Assembly (NCBI GenBank): GCA_907165275.2
Contig: OU015670.1
Span: 5,359,501 to 5,423,500, forward strand
Direction: 5' to 3'
Source of the DNA: Zygaena filipendulae
Taxonomy: Eukaryota; Arthropoda; Insecta; Lepidoptera; Zygaenidae
DNA: 64,000 nt
Shown here: in pieces, positions 48,087 to 63,000 of the stretch
Layout: every line of letters begins with the position of its first letter
Position numbering within the stretch: the first letter of the stretch is position 1
Notes under the pieces: generated by a model
What the model was told of the DNA's origin: nothing
The model's database searches: none
What the model saw: only the letters and a program-made list of their open reading frames with translations
Program-made: the position numbers and the translations under genes

Positions 48087-51000
48087 TCAAACTTCGTCCT
48101 CAAACTTGTACAGGACACCGTTGATATTGATCATTCTCTGTCCATCTACTTCCATTATGTTCTCCTCGTCCACCAACAGCTGGGTACCGTCTTGGACGAC
48201 CACCTCCTCGGTCATCGCCATATCCATGTCATTGATCTCGTACAATTCACTTTCCTTACCGTCCCCGCTTTTTACTACCCTGTTCGTCACCGCTGCTTTG
48301 GTTTCATCATCAAACGCTTCACTATCACCCTTGTGTTCACTCTTATCCGCGGCCTGCTCTTCGTATTCGACTTGATCTGTTCCTTCTATTTGGTCATCTC
48401 CCACCTCAGTATTCAGCGAAGACTGTTTCAGCTTTCGCTTCTTGTTTCTCTTTTTTTTACGCTCCGTGGGTGCGACGAGGAAGCTTTTAGCGTTCTCTTC
48501 TTTGAATAGATAGTGACATTTGTCAGTCACTTCTATGGGGCTCTTGTCGAAATAGTCGATCACCTCCAACTTTAGCTGGTCTATGACAGCGTCGCTCAGC
48601 AAGCTGACGTCCACTCTCATGTCTCTGTGGATCACCATCTTGCTGGAACTCTTCTTCAGCGTCTTCAACTCAAGCTTGTACTCCATTTGGTGGATCGCGC
48701 GCATGTGTGTCTCCAGTAGTTTCGGCCTTTTGAAGCGGCGATTGCATATGTCACATAACAATTTTATGTGTATCTGTAACAATATCAAAGAATTTTAATC
48801 ATAATTTCTTTGCCCTTGAAACTTAAAAGTATGATTTCTGATGAAGCGTCTTATTGTATCCAGCGAAAACTTTTTTTTGGAGCCTTGCACGGCTGGTTTA
48901 AGAAATATATAGGTAGATGGGGAAACAAGGGTCTTGGTCGAAGTGAAAGTAAATATACCTTTTCCATAATATTTGACGCACTATTGATTTCGAAAATAGC
49001 CTAAAAATAAATCTGATTGGGAAAAACGGTAAGCGAAACTGGTTTTTATTTGTTCTCATACAAATTACAAACAGAGTTGATGAACTTTTTATTATAAAAT
49101 AATACATCCGATTAGGTTTGTTTAGTTTAAATATTATATTAGTTTGAAATATCCACGCACAAAGATTATAATATTATAACAACTACGTTTTAAAGACTTA
49201 CGTCACGCGATGTTTCGACTCAAATGTGTCGCCGACAGTCACCGTAATTTTTTGAATAAGTAAAAAAAGAAAAAATACGTGTCCAGTATTATTTTTATTG
49301 AACTAGCCTATAACGCGTTGTGCGCACCACCAACCTGGCGCAAGTGATCCGAGAGTATGTACTTCTTCTGGAAGCGCTCGCCGCACGTCGCGCACACGAA
49401 CGGGCGGTCTGCGTGCGCGCCGAGCACGTGATCGACGAGCAGCGCGACGTTCTGCGCGACGAGCGGGCAGCGCGGGCACGCGAGCGTCGCCGCCAGCTCC
49501 GTGTGCGCGGCCATGTGCGACTTGAATAAGCTAGGCTGGACCTGCAAGCGCGCGGAAATGCACCTTTTTAATACAGTTGCTCAAAAAGTGGCGTATTGCA
49601 GGGACGTTTAGCGTTCGGGATGTGGGCTATTACATACTCGAGCTTTTTGTTTACCTTTCCCGAACTCGTGCGTTCTCTTTGCCAACTGTCAAAAATGGCG
49701 ACACGACTTTGACACACTTTTTGCATTGCGAAACGTAGGTTTCGCATTACTAATACGACTAGCGCCATCTCTTGATCACAGTTGGAACTTAGTTGAGTTT
49801 GTTGTGTTTTTGATATTTTATTAAATTGCTTAATTTTTTCGTAACTGTATTAAAAATAGTTGTTCAGTACACGTGCGGAACCGTCATTGCAACTAGTTCC
49901 GACTGTCAACCCTCACCTTCGGCTGCGCCTCGGCTCGGGTAGACATTTGTCGGAACTCTTTGCAATGACAGGCTTTCCGCACTTATAATGAAATATACTA
50001 TATCAAACATATTTTTACTAGCTATTCCCCGTGTTTAATTTCGGAGTTCCCGTGGGAATTCCGAGATAAAAAGTGTCGTTTTCTGCAAACCTGAGAACGT
50101 GGATGCAAAGTTTCATCATGTTCGGTTGAGTAGTTAAGCCGTGAAAGCGTAACTTTCGCATTTATAATATTGTTAAGGACTAGCTGTTCCCCGCAATTTC
50201 ACCCGCGGTAATTTCGGTATAAAAGTATCCTATGGATCACTGTTACTTCCTATAAGTGAAAGAATTTTCAAAATCAGTTAAGTAGATCCAGAGATTACCC
50301 TCTACAACGTCAGAAACTCACAAACTCTAGCTCTTTATAATATTAGTAAAGATACACGTTTTAACCAAACACAAACGGTTTCTCGCCAAGATCGACGTAA
50401 TAAACCGTTACGATTAGTAAATACGGCGGTGTTGGAAGCCCCGGCCGCTGGTACTCACGTGTTTCCCGCACACGTCGCAGAGGCGGCGCCCGGCGACGAA
50501 GGAGCCGCCCACCGGCATGCCCGGGTGCGCGCTCAGCACGTGCTCGCGCAGCGCCGCCGCCTTGTTCAGCACCACCTCGCACTGCGCACGCGCATACGCA
50601 CACACAACACGGTCACTCAAACAAGCGTTGACGAGATAGGGGGCTGCCAATCCAATCCAATAAGTGGTTTTATGGCTCCACTATTTCGACGGTGACACTC
50701 CAAACGTCAAAGTTTGAAAAGACACGGTATAGAACTACAGAAGGTTACCGATTATTGTTTGAAAAAAAAAACCAAAAGTCATCGTAAAGTCGAGTGACTA
50801 GAGCTAACTGCTGTGAATAAATCATTAGAATTTTTATGTAAAAAAGCCGATAATATGAGATTATGTAAGATAAGATAAATAGCAGCAGCAATTGATGATT
50901 GTACTGCTCAAATTTGTAACAAACACTAGTCACTCAGCCCGCAGGTAAAACCGGAAGCGCACACATGTACACTCACGTGTGGGCAGGCGTTGGTAGCGGT

Positions 51001-54000
51001 GGTTCCGCAGACGTGCGCGGCGCGCTGCTCGTCGTTCTTGAAGTACACGCGGCACGAGAAGCATCCCGTGCTGGATGGAAGGAAAACATTCAACATTATA
51101 CCTATTTTAAACTTGCTGTACCCGAAATTTCTTCGGGAACTCTTTGCTACTGTGAATGACGGCTCGTCCATGTATATGCAGTACTCACCTAATTTCCTTG
51201 GCCTCGTCGTGGCCCATCACGAACAGGTGCACGTGGTACGCCTGCTCGAAGAGGAAGGTGACGTCGCAGCGCTTGCACTGATAGCGGGTGTCGCCGACCA
51301 GCGGGTGGTTGAGGCTCTGTAAGGGTTGGTTAACGGTCACAGTGCTGCGTTCCACTGGCCGCTCACAATTCAAAATATTCTCTCAGCCGTTTTACATCCT
51401 GCACCGCTGACAACGTGCAAGCATAAAGAACAAACTCCTATTCGAATTTATAGTCAGAACTAGCTTTTCCCCGCGGTTTCACCCGCGGTAATTTCGGAGT
51501 TCCCGCGGATATCCCTATGTCCTTTTCTGTATTCTTGACAGCGTGTAAGAAAAATTTCATGACGATCGGTTGAGCCGTTGAGGCGTAAAAGTGTAACAAA
51601 CAAACAAACAACAAACAAACTCACTTTCGCTTTTATAAAATAGTAAGAACTAGCTGTTGCCAACAATATTGCCCGCGTTATTTTCGGAGTTACCGCGGGA
51701 ATTCCGAGATAAAAGTACTCTATGTCCTCTTCTTTACCTACCGCTAAATGAAGATCAGTTAAGTACTTATAGCATAAAATCGTAACAACACGTAGGGATA
51801 GACTGATATACATAACTCACCACATAGTGATGACTCTCGATCTGGTGCCGGATGAGGGCCTCTCGGTTGAGGTAGGGCCGGCCGCATATCACGCAATGCT
51901 CCTGCGAGCTCATCTGGTGTACTATGCGGCGGTGCACCGCCAGCCCCGTGTGGTTCCTGAAGCGAACACCAACGCCAAAAGAGCGATTGCCAGTCACCGG
52001 GGACAAATGGAAAGTTATACAACGTGTTAATGAATTAACTGAAAACTAGAAAGTAGTTTGCTCAGAATCAACTAGCGAATCGATCGCACTATGTTTTAAT
52101 ATAGGTTATATTTTTTCATTTTTACTAGTCCATGTCTAAATTATTTATAATACAATATTTGGCGCGTATGCCGCCCGCAGCAAAAAAAATCGTACCGGTG
52201 GCGCGGGCGTAGCGCTCGGAATTTCGTAGATAGCTCACCTCCAAACTAATGTATAATATAATAACTTTTAAAGTATAAATTTTTTCAACACAAAATATAT
52301 TTTAATCATATTATTGTTTATTTTTTTAAATCGGGTGTATCAGGTTTTCAGTTAATTCATTAACACGTTGTATAACTTTTTTTTAATTGTAACTGTTGTT
52401 GATATCGTTTTTCGGTTATAATTTCTAGGTAAATAGCACAGACATATATAAATCCCATCAAAAACATAAATGTGAAAATGGAAGCCAAAGTTTGTGCTTA
52501 TTTGTCGACTTCACCGACAAAAGAATTGATATCTAAATGGGTGCCAAGTTCTGTAGATAATCCTGAAATATATTTAAAGGAGCATAGAACTTGGCTAGTT
52601 TTCACATTCAAGTTATCTTATATTTGCCTAAAAACTATAGTATAAATGTTTTTGATATTGGCTTGTTTTTACCAGCAAACCAAATATTAAAGGGGTGAGA
52701 TCTATTGACCTTACAGTATAAAAACAGAAACTTGCTCATAATAATATAAAGAAGATACATAATTCGAGTAGCTAAAGATAACTTTAATGTGAAAACTAGC
52801 CAAGTTCTATGCTCCTTTAAATATATTTCAGGATTATCTACAGAACTTGGCACCCATTTAGATATCAATTCTTTTGTCGGTGAAGTCGACAAATAAGCAC
52901 AAACTTTGGCTTCCATTTTCACATTTATGTTTTTGATGGGATATCACTACTTTTTGTACAGAAATTATTAGTAGGTATTAGGTACTTGTTCATAATAAAA
53001 TTAATACCAAATGGTCTCTGTTAATCTATTGTATTTCAATCCGTTTACGGGGTAGTAAGTACCTACTGAAACTAACATGTTTGGATTTAAAACAAATCAC
53101 TACGTAAAGACCATAACACATAAATATGTAAAGACCATAAAATACAAAGACCGGTAGGGGAAGCACGAATTTTTTCGCTCTCGTCTAGTCGATATCGAGC
53201 ATTTTTTTTGTATGGAAAATGAACAGCGCCATCTATCCAGTGTCGTTCATTTTCCATACAAAAAAACACTTTGACATTACGACGATATCGACTAGACGTG
53301 AGCGAAAAAATTCGTGCTCCCCCTACGGCTGTCATCAAATTTTGATTGATGATTCTTACATTACAGACAGAATAAGTAAGGGTTCGTGTAATATTACACA
53401 CAGTGCTGCTCGCCAGTTGTCAGCTTGAACTCGGCTTAACATCCTACAGCGTGTCTAGATTCAATAGATCAAATAATAAATAAAACAAACACGAATAAAA
53501 ATAGGTACATTTATAATTAAAACGTATTTTGCTTACATTTAAAGAAAACACCGCATGCAGTAAAATATTTTGGAGACATGACACTACAACTCTTGTCGAC
53601 AGACAGCACCTGTATAAACGATTATATTTTTTTTCCCCTGATCGTGCATCGCTCCTATCGCGTGACGTACTAACGAGTGAAGAATCAAAGCTTCTATTTG
53701 AGAATACGTGATTCATATTGACATGTTTATGTGAAATAGTTTTTGAGTTATGACGGGGTCAAAAGTTACACACGGTGCTGCTCGCTAGTTCTGTTAGCCT
53801 GAACTTGGCTTGACACGCTATTGCGTGTCTAGATATATAGGTCACAATATTATTGTATATTAACAGAAATGGATAAATGAATCGGAAAAGAAAAACTTTT
53901 TGCAGAAATTATTAGTAGGTACTTATTATTCATAATAAAATGGTTTTTGTCAATTTAGTTTATTTTCCTACGTTTCCGTGGTATAACTATCTTTTTTGTT

Positions 54001-57000
54001 TTCTGTATTTTCTTGGACGTTTAAAATGTTTGAGTGAATTGCCGTATCCGTTTTTTTTTTTTTTTTTTTACGCGTTTTCTGTTTATAGTTAATTTGGCCA
54101 TGTCAGGGCGCCATAACGTGCGCAGGCGGTTGTACTCTACAATAGAGCTCTCTTGTGCCTTGATCTGACTTGGATCTAAATTGATAAGATGTACTCCATC
54201 TAAGGTTTTAACTCTGGAAAGTCCAACGTAAATGATTTGGTGTAACGTAAAAGTGTCACCCACCAGTAATTCGATTGTACGACTCATTGTACAATGTAGG
54301 TACCTACGTAGTAAATAATTAATATTTAAGACGATCAAGACGAAGACGACACTAAAAGAATACACTAGAAGACCCGGTGAACTTCGTATCATCTACAAGA
54401 CAACCAAGTGACACTATTTTTTATTTCTAAAATGATAAAAGAGATCGGACTACACTTCATCAATTCTTTTGCGACAAGTCAAAATCAAAGTCATAGTCAA
54501 ATCGTTTAATCAAATTTGGCCAATAATGTGTATCTTATTGACGTCAATAAAATTACAGTTATTATGACAGAAGCCAGCACCCATAAAATATCCACCCTTC
54601 ACAGCTTCCTAGCGCTATGGCTGAAGAGAAAAAGCTGCGCAAGTGCGCAACAAACTCCAGTAGCACGATATATTACGTCACCATACGCATAAAGGAGCAT
54701 ATTGAGGACTCAAGCCTCCTAGAAGTCGAAGTAGAATCGCAGCTATTGAAGCATCTTCCATAACTTTGCCTATATCGGCTAAATCTTGCACAGTGTACAT
54801 GACTGCAATTATACAGCTGCCTTTTAAATCCATGTTGCCATTCCAAGTGAGAAGAATTGCTGGATTATGCCGTTAATGTAACGAGATTCTTCTGTACTGT
54901 CGCAGCCTGAAATTTTTGAGGAGGTCAAAAATTTATTGCACAATAGACAATTTTATTTCACACTAGCTGTTGCCCGCTGTTTCACCCGCGCTAATTTTGG
55001 AGTTTCCTTAGTAATTCCGGGATAAAAACCCCTACCCTACCCTACCCTATGTCACTCAGGAAACTCGCCTACATGTATATCTCTATATTGGAGTCAAAAT
55101 CATCTAGACAGTACCTGTACAGTTTCTGTTCGAGGATTATACGTCGCACTTGTAGGCGGACAAAAGAGCCAAATAACCGTCTCTATCCAGAAGCAGTTTT
55201 ATTCTTGAAAAAGAATTATTTATTCATCATTTTTACATACAGAACTTTCTTTGTCAAATGTGAATAATATGTAATGGATATTTGCGTGAACTGATGAAAA
55301 TATTCACAGATATTCATGAATTATATACGTATGACGTCGTACGTAAAACAAACGCTGATTTACTTTTAACTTGAGAATAGCTAGTTTTATACGTATAAAC
55401 CATAGAAAAATTCGTGTTGATAACGAAAGTTTGACTCATTGTCAATTTTTGACTCAGTTTAATGGAGTGACGTAAAATACATCATTAAGAATACTTCAAA
55501 ATTTTGATTAGCCAGTTATATACTTCAATACTCGACTTTGTTATATTACCTTCTTGATAAGGATATACCTAAAAACTGAAGATATTGATAATTATCATTT
55601 TTTTTTTAGTTTTTCCAGTTTTCAGATTTTTCCCTTTGTTTACGCCTAAAAGTCTACCTCGATGCCAAATATCAAGTTCCTAGGTCATCTGGAAGTCGGT
55701 TATAATTTTGGTCTATAGGTCAGTCAGTGATAAAAATCACGATTTTTGGACGTTAATATCTAAAAGCCCGTTTGAGGTGTGCTTATGAAATTTGGAGCAC
55801 ATGTTTATCTCGCGAGTCTTAATACATGAGCCAAATTTGACATGTTTATGTTAAATAGTTTTTGAAATATGGAGGGGTGAAAAGTGGCTCCAAATGGTTC
55901 GTGTAATATTACACACGGTGCGGCTCGCCAGTTCTGTCAGTTTCAGAACTTTGGCTTGACACGCTACCGGCGTGTCTAGATAGGTAGGTTGGTTATGTGA
56001 TGTGACAGTGTGGTCAAAGATTGTACCTATACTCATACAAGAAGAGAATGCGCTTCCCTGTCCTCTACCCCCTGTATAGAAATAATGCTTGCACAGTATC
56101 CCGCAGCGCCACCAGTCGCAAACCAAGCAGAGCTTGTAGGTACTTTGGCTTCTAAGGCTAGACCAGACAAGTGATAAAAACTAAATAGATAAAACTTTTT
56201 TTTTTACTTTTTATTCAAGAGTAAACATCTGTGTTCAGTGATGGGGGGATAGAATCCGCGGCACTTGGAGTAGTAGTCAGATTCTCTTACCACTACACCA
56301 ACGGTGCTGTCACAATGAAACAGAATATCATAAATGAAACATCTTAGAGGATTAGCGGCACAGTCGCTTTAAAAAAATCATGAGTTGTTAATTGTTATCC
56401 TCTCAATTTTAAGAACATTGATAACGATATTAATTCATGTAGACATTGATCACTATGTCGTACTACTGGATTATTTTCATAATTTTAATAACAAGCGTCC
56501 GCACTCAGAGACGTTTTAATGATTACTTAATTTTAAGAAGGTAGGTAGGTACATACCTACTCAATTTTAAGTAGGTAGGTACCGACGGGACGTTCATTAA
56601 ATTAATGTTAATTGGCATTTAACAAAATTTAATTTTAAAAGTTAAATGCCAATTACCATTCATTAAGTAATTACACACAAAAATTAAACGAATCTGTGTG
56701 TGGCCATAAATAGAGTAAGAAAGTAACGCAAACGCGAAAACCTCATATTATGAGAAGTTACACTTCAATAAAGCACACCCACTTGCACATTTTCCCGCAG
56801 TCGCTGCACAAAAGCGAGCTTTCGTCGAAGAACGGCGCCTCGCATTTCTTCGCGTGGACTTTTGCCAGACTCCTGTTGATTAAAAAAAGTTTTAGGGAGA
56901 GAAATCTTTGGAACTACCTACTAAACAGATTCTAAAAATTCTTTCACTGAAAAGAAGTTACAGTATCCGAGCCACCGTAGCTATGCATGTTGACAATCCA

Positions 57001-60000
57001 TAATCGTTATCGCTATAGAAATCTAAGGAACGTATCGTCGTGTCAAAGAATAGAGATTGTATAAAGAAGCGACACTCTCTGTCTCCCACTAATTTTATGC
57101 CTCCTCATACTCAGCGAAAATGACCTTGGTAAAGACAGAGGAAAGTTTGACACAATATGTAGAATACACAAGTGACAATTGGTCACTGACAGCAGACAGT
57201 TACTGTCAGCTCGCTGTCAACCTTACGATACGCACACGCGCGCATACGTGTGACCACGTTTCATTGTTATCTATCTATCTATACTATGATAAAAGAGTAG
57301 AATCCGCGATTCTGTACATTGAATATTTTTAACTAAAATTGAGAGGGGTGATAAAAGAAGAGTAACCAAGCACAAAAAAAGAGTTTTTAAAATTCTTTTC
57401 TGTCTGTTTGTTCGCGATAATCTCCGAATCTACTGAACGGAGTGTCATGCGGTTTCCACAGGTAGATAAAGCTTAACCTGGAGCTACATAGGAGGCATGT
57501 TTCATTCAAATCGGATGCCGGGAAAAAAAGTTGCTACCTAAAAACTATTCACTAAACCGCGGGGCACAGCTCGTTTTTAAATACCTACATAGTTAATCGA
57601 CTTCATTACGGCAGCTGAACAGATTCATAAAAAAATATTTTATTGAAAGAAAGCTACAGTATACCAGCGGAGCTAGGATGCGCAACATGATAAAATTTTA
57701 TCGAGCCACTTTATCGATTCTCGTCGACATAATATATCGTTTTGTCTACCAGTGGTAAAAAATGTTTAACCGAATCTAGTCTTAACTCAATACCCCACTA
57801 CTGCACTTTTTTGCTTGAACGCCCACAAATATTTGTCGTGTCGACAATTTTATCTTTCGTTCGATAAACATATCATGTTGCGCATCCTAGCTCCGCTGAG
57901 CGATATAAGGATGGACCGTGACTTAAGTAACGAGTTAAGGCCTATTGATACTCACATGGTGTAGAATTCCTCTTTGCACTTCCTGCACGTGTACCTGAAG
58001 GTGTGGCACTCGCGCAGGTGCCGGCCTAGGCTGCCGAGCTTCAGGAAGTACAGCTTGCAGTGCTCGCACTGGAACGCTTTGAAATCCGTCTGCGAATACG
58101 AAATACAAAAAAAAAATTGTCGGCCATAATAACACCTACACTTGTACACTTGTACTTGTAGGTATTCAGAGTCTATATATCTTTATTCGAAGTCGCCATT
58201 GAACATTAGTGTGGCTGTTTTGTCCTCAATAAAAATTACAACGTTTTTATTATAAAGTTAAAAGTTTTCTCCTTAATTATTAGGGTTTGTTTTTATATTT
58301 TTGAAGTAAAACTGCTATATGCACCCTGGGCTTGGAGACTAAACTATATATCTGTAAAGAAAAATAAAAAATAAAAAACTGGCGATTTGCGAGTCGGACT
58401 CGCACACCCGAGTGTTCCGTACATATTTGTACGTAGGTATGTAAATAGTCCGCCAATTTCGTTTCAAAAAGTTCGTAAACTGAATTGAGACACAACCGAA
58501 AACATCTACGCGCCGTTTCGAGGTACGAAACCCTAAAAAACCAGTCAAGTGCGAGTCGGGCTCGCGCACAAAGAGTTCCGTACCATTATCGAGCAGAAAC
58601 GAGCAAAAAATCACGTTTCTTATATGGGAGCCTCGTTAAATATTTATTTTATTCTGTTTTTTAGTATTTGTTGTTATAGTGGCAACAGAAATACATCATC
58701 TGTGAAAATTTCAACTGTCTACCACGGTTCATGATACAGCCTGGTGACAGACATACCTACAGAAGGACGGACGGGCGGACAGCGGTGTCTTTTACCCTTA
58801 ACCCTAAAAAAGTAAACGAGACCCCAGGCTCACCACGCCGTGCTTGATGAGCATGTGTTGGTTGATCACGTCCGGCGCCAGCACGGTGCGGCACAGCGCG
58901 CACTTGCCCTTCCTGTGGTACACGTGCCGCTCGCCGGTGGGCGCCGCCGACAGCCCCACCTCCTCGGGCCGCATCAGCGTCGCGCGGAAGGTGCCCAGCC
59001 ACGCCTCGTGCTCGCCCGACGCCAGCCGCGGCAGCGACGGTATCTCGTGCCTCTTGAAGTGAGACATCAGGTCCACGCTGCGACCGAGTTGTTTCATCAT
59101 CATCATAAAACCACGGAACACATAGAAGAACTAATGAAAACCAGGGTCGCCGGAAAATTTTCGTATACAAAACTTTTCATTAAGTACACATAAAAACACA
59201 CATTAACGTAATGAAACCCGGTTCGGTTAGACAGGTGTCCCGTAAATCGACGTCAAGCCAGAACCAGGTGATAGGCTAAGTCATAACATCTGTTAACAGA
59301 AAAATATAAAAATCTTTGCTATGCCTATTTAAAAAAAAAGGACAGTCATTAAAAACTGACGAAAGTAATAATTTTTGAAACTTCAGTGGCAAAAACTTTT
59401 AAGGTTTGTAGCAACAGGAGTTAAAGAAGCGTCGCAGGGTGTAAATTTATATAAATTTTAAAGATTATTTTTTTACGTTTTTCTATTAAGTAAGACAGCC
59501 TATCACCCGGTTCTGGCTTGACGTCGATTTACGGGACACCCTGTATACTTGGGATTCTAGCGAAGGAAGTTTTTAGAAAAGTTAGAGCATTGGTGCTAAC
59601 TTCCTTTGCAACCGTGGCGCGCCTGCACCGCCTATGGTTGTTTTCTCTGTGATCATATCAGTCGAAAGACGTCCACTTCTGGACATAGGCCTACCCCAAG
59701 GATTGCCACAACGATCGAAACCGCGCTTTCTGCATCCTTCCTACACCACGACATTATCCACGTCGCGTCTTCCAGTTCGTGGTCGCCAGGAGATATAATG
59801 AGATTGAGTTTATTCTGAGCGAAAACTGATTACGGGGACTAGGAAAAGCGATCCGGCGTTTTAAAACAGATTAAAAAAGACGTTTTAAAAACAGAATTAT
59901 AAAATGTTGTTTTTTTTTTTGTTTTGTTGTGTTGAATTATAAAATGTTGTTTTTTTCGAAATCTATCGTAAACATGCATTTTTATATTTTTTCTCACATG

Positions 60001-63000
60001 GTGTAAAAAACCCTATTATCGATATAGGCGATAATCTCTGGAACTACTAAACCTATTGTATAAATTATTTCACTGATAGAAAGCTACAGTATCCCTGGGT
60101 AACATGGGACACTTTTAGGGAGTCTCAAAGGTGAAGCCGCAAGGGACAGCTAATAGGGTACTTGCATGAAATTTATAATAAGAAATTGTGTCAATATTTC
60201 AAAAATAGAGCCTTAGAAAAGCGTTATAGGGAAAGATTTACTAAAAAAATTTCAATAGTTTCCAAAATATTCAACTTTTAATTTTGTGAAACGGAACGTT
60301 GCAACGAAACACCAATCACAGCCAAGCTTGACACATGACGTCACTTATTTTTTTAGGAAACATTTACCTCTTTCAGAGAACGCAAAAGAAACTAAGTGCA
60401 TACAGTCAATGCATATTTTCCATTTTCTGAAGTTTTTTACTTTAAAATGCATTGGTAAGATGCATTTCGATTCTTTACTGGAACTTTTGGAAGTAAATCG
60501 ACACAGTTCAACCTTAATTTCGTTTTTGGATATTGAAGTTATCTGTCTGTCAGTGTCACATGACCCTGTCAATACGACAGTGACATTTCTATCACAGATT
60601 AATAAGGCGTAATTTTGAACAAGTGACGTCATTCCGCGTTTCGGCGGTAAAGTCTAGAGTAGGAACTTTGAAACGCTCTATTTAATTAATTTATGCATAT
60701 ATATTTTTTTCTTTTTCTTGCTTTGTTTAAGTAGGCCATATATATTTAAAATAGACTGAAAAAAAAATTCATGCAAGTACCCTATTATTAATATTACTAT
60801 ATAATTATAATATGCTCACAGGGAATAGCAGATGGCGTTATCATCGCAGAGCCTGCACGTGTACTGGTACAGGTGGGTGTCCATCACATGCATGTCCAAA
60901 TAGTCCTTCACGTTGAACCGATCTCGGCAGATGTCGCATTCAAACTTGTAGTCTTTCTGTCAACAACAATTGAATGGCTTATACTATTTAATATTTAAGG
61001 CGACATCAACAGTATTTTGTATTTTGGCGATAAATGACATGGGATAAGTCTCACAAATTGGGCTTAGCAGAAACATTACAATAATAGAGCATCGAAATGA
61101 CAAATGAAAGATACAAAATCAACACATAAGATATTAGTTAACACAGTACAATAAGGAGATTCCGAGAGAATTCCGAATTTCAGAGCCACATCTCATGCAA
61201 ATGGGTCATAACTAATCTTTTGTAAAAAAAGCTTAACGATAATAAATATTTTAAAAACTTCATTACAAATAAAATAGTTAAAATAAATTTTACAAATAAT
61301 TCTATAATATAAAATGGTAAAAAAAATCTATATTACGTGGCCACTAACGCGCAGTGGTGCGTTGTGACGTCATTAAGTTGTATTAAGTATGTTAACTAGA
61401 AAAAAAAGAAAAACATACACTGTTTTCTTATAAACCCTATAAATTATGCCATTTCTTATGATAAAGTGGATTGCTGAACAACGTTTTTATATCGGCAGTC
61501 CTCACCTGTGCATTATGGTGCTTCACATGGGTCACCAAGCCCTGCATGTCGGTGAACTGCGTGACGCACAGGCCGCACTTGTACATCGACTTGGCGAACG
61601 TCGGCTCCAGCAACCTCAGCTGGAACCTCTGCACCTGCTCCTCGTGGTCTAACACCGTCATGTCCACATTCAAAAATATCCACACAGACTTCTCCTTGCC
61701 GAGCTTGGCGTAAGCTATATTCGACCGTGGAATTCGGTGTGTCCTCTTGTCTTTTGTCTTTTTGCGTTTTGGCGGAAACAAATCCTCCAAATGATTATCG
61801 TCTTCGGATTCCTCCTGCTTCTCTTCGAGACCTTTGAACACGTCTTCCATATCTATGTCTTCGGGTATGGTAGTGTTATTTTGTTCGGTATCCACTAGAG
61901 AATCATTATTGATATCTTCTGCTATGTCATCAGTGACATCTTGATTGTCCATTGACGATTGCTCCATTGTCTGTTGCATATCATCATCAATTTCGATCAC
62001 GGGTTCAATATCGATAATTTTGCAAGTTAATAATTCATTTTTATCATATTTCTGAGGCTGCATACTATCATTCGGCCGCGTGCCATCCTCGGATGTGTCG
62101 ACAGGATCGTCAGTGCCTTCAATTTGGTACAAGGCGTTTCTTTCTATCTTGTCTGTTTTCCAGTATCCTATAGAGGAATCCAAATTTGTTTTAGTTCGGT
62201 CCACTTTTATTACATCATCAAAAGCAATCTGAAAAAATTACAAGAAACAATCAAAACTCCCAACTTGCTCGGAAACATCACATCAATATTATTTTTCATG
62301 CTTTGATTTGTCGTTTTAAACTTGACTTGTTTCAATGTCATGGGCCATAAATGAAATTTCAACACTCACTTGATCCCTGACAGTCATAATTTCCTTTAGG
62401 ACAAAATGAGCTCTCTTCACTTTCCTCGCGAACATAAGTGACTTCTTTATTTGCAGTTTGCACTCCCAACAGAAGTATTTGGGGAAGCCATCTCTTTTGT
62501 TCAACTGCAACAACCCAATGAATTCTCACTCTCACACATTGATGGATTCTATTGTAAAGCTCTTTATAATACTTTTTCGTTATTTTATATTTCTGACTGT
62601 AGTAAAACTTTAGAAAAAAAAAACGAACAATAATGGGAAAAGTTTGTGGAGTGAAAAGTTGCCTAAGTGGGCGAAAAGTAAAAAAAAAAAGCAGAAGTAT
62701 GAGAATAATAACTTTGAAATTCATTGTTTAGCTACCATAGCGCCACACAATTTGATGTTTCTCGACAACATTTTTCATACACAGAGATGGTCCTCCTTAT
62801 CTAACCTCCATAATCAAAACCAACCATCACAAAATTGGAAAAACAAAGATAAACTTTTGTGTTTCTAAAGCTACAACAAAAAAATGTTATTTTTTTTAAA
62901 CTGTACTGATTTAAAAAAGAACTGCAGAATACAGATTCCTCACACAGTATTGTTGCTGATTTGAGGACACTCCTGCAGTATTTATACTTTGCCACTAAGA

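Noticed and set aside
48039..48509. 156-codon plus-strand frame
   Set aside because: Antisense to the last exon of the ZAD gene.
55851..56126. Minus-strand frame starting VCDWWRCGILCK as a finger exon
   Set aside because: The residue spacing is not C2H2, and the flanking finger halves join directly between 56783 and 51956.
61437..61505. Extension of ZAD exon 3 to 61437
   Set aside because: GTGAGG donor after AATGCACAG and the fitting next exon at 60956 show this is intron read-through.
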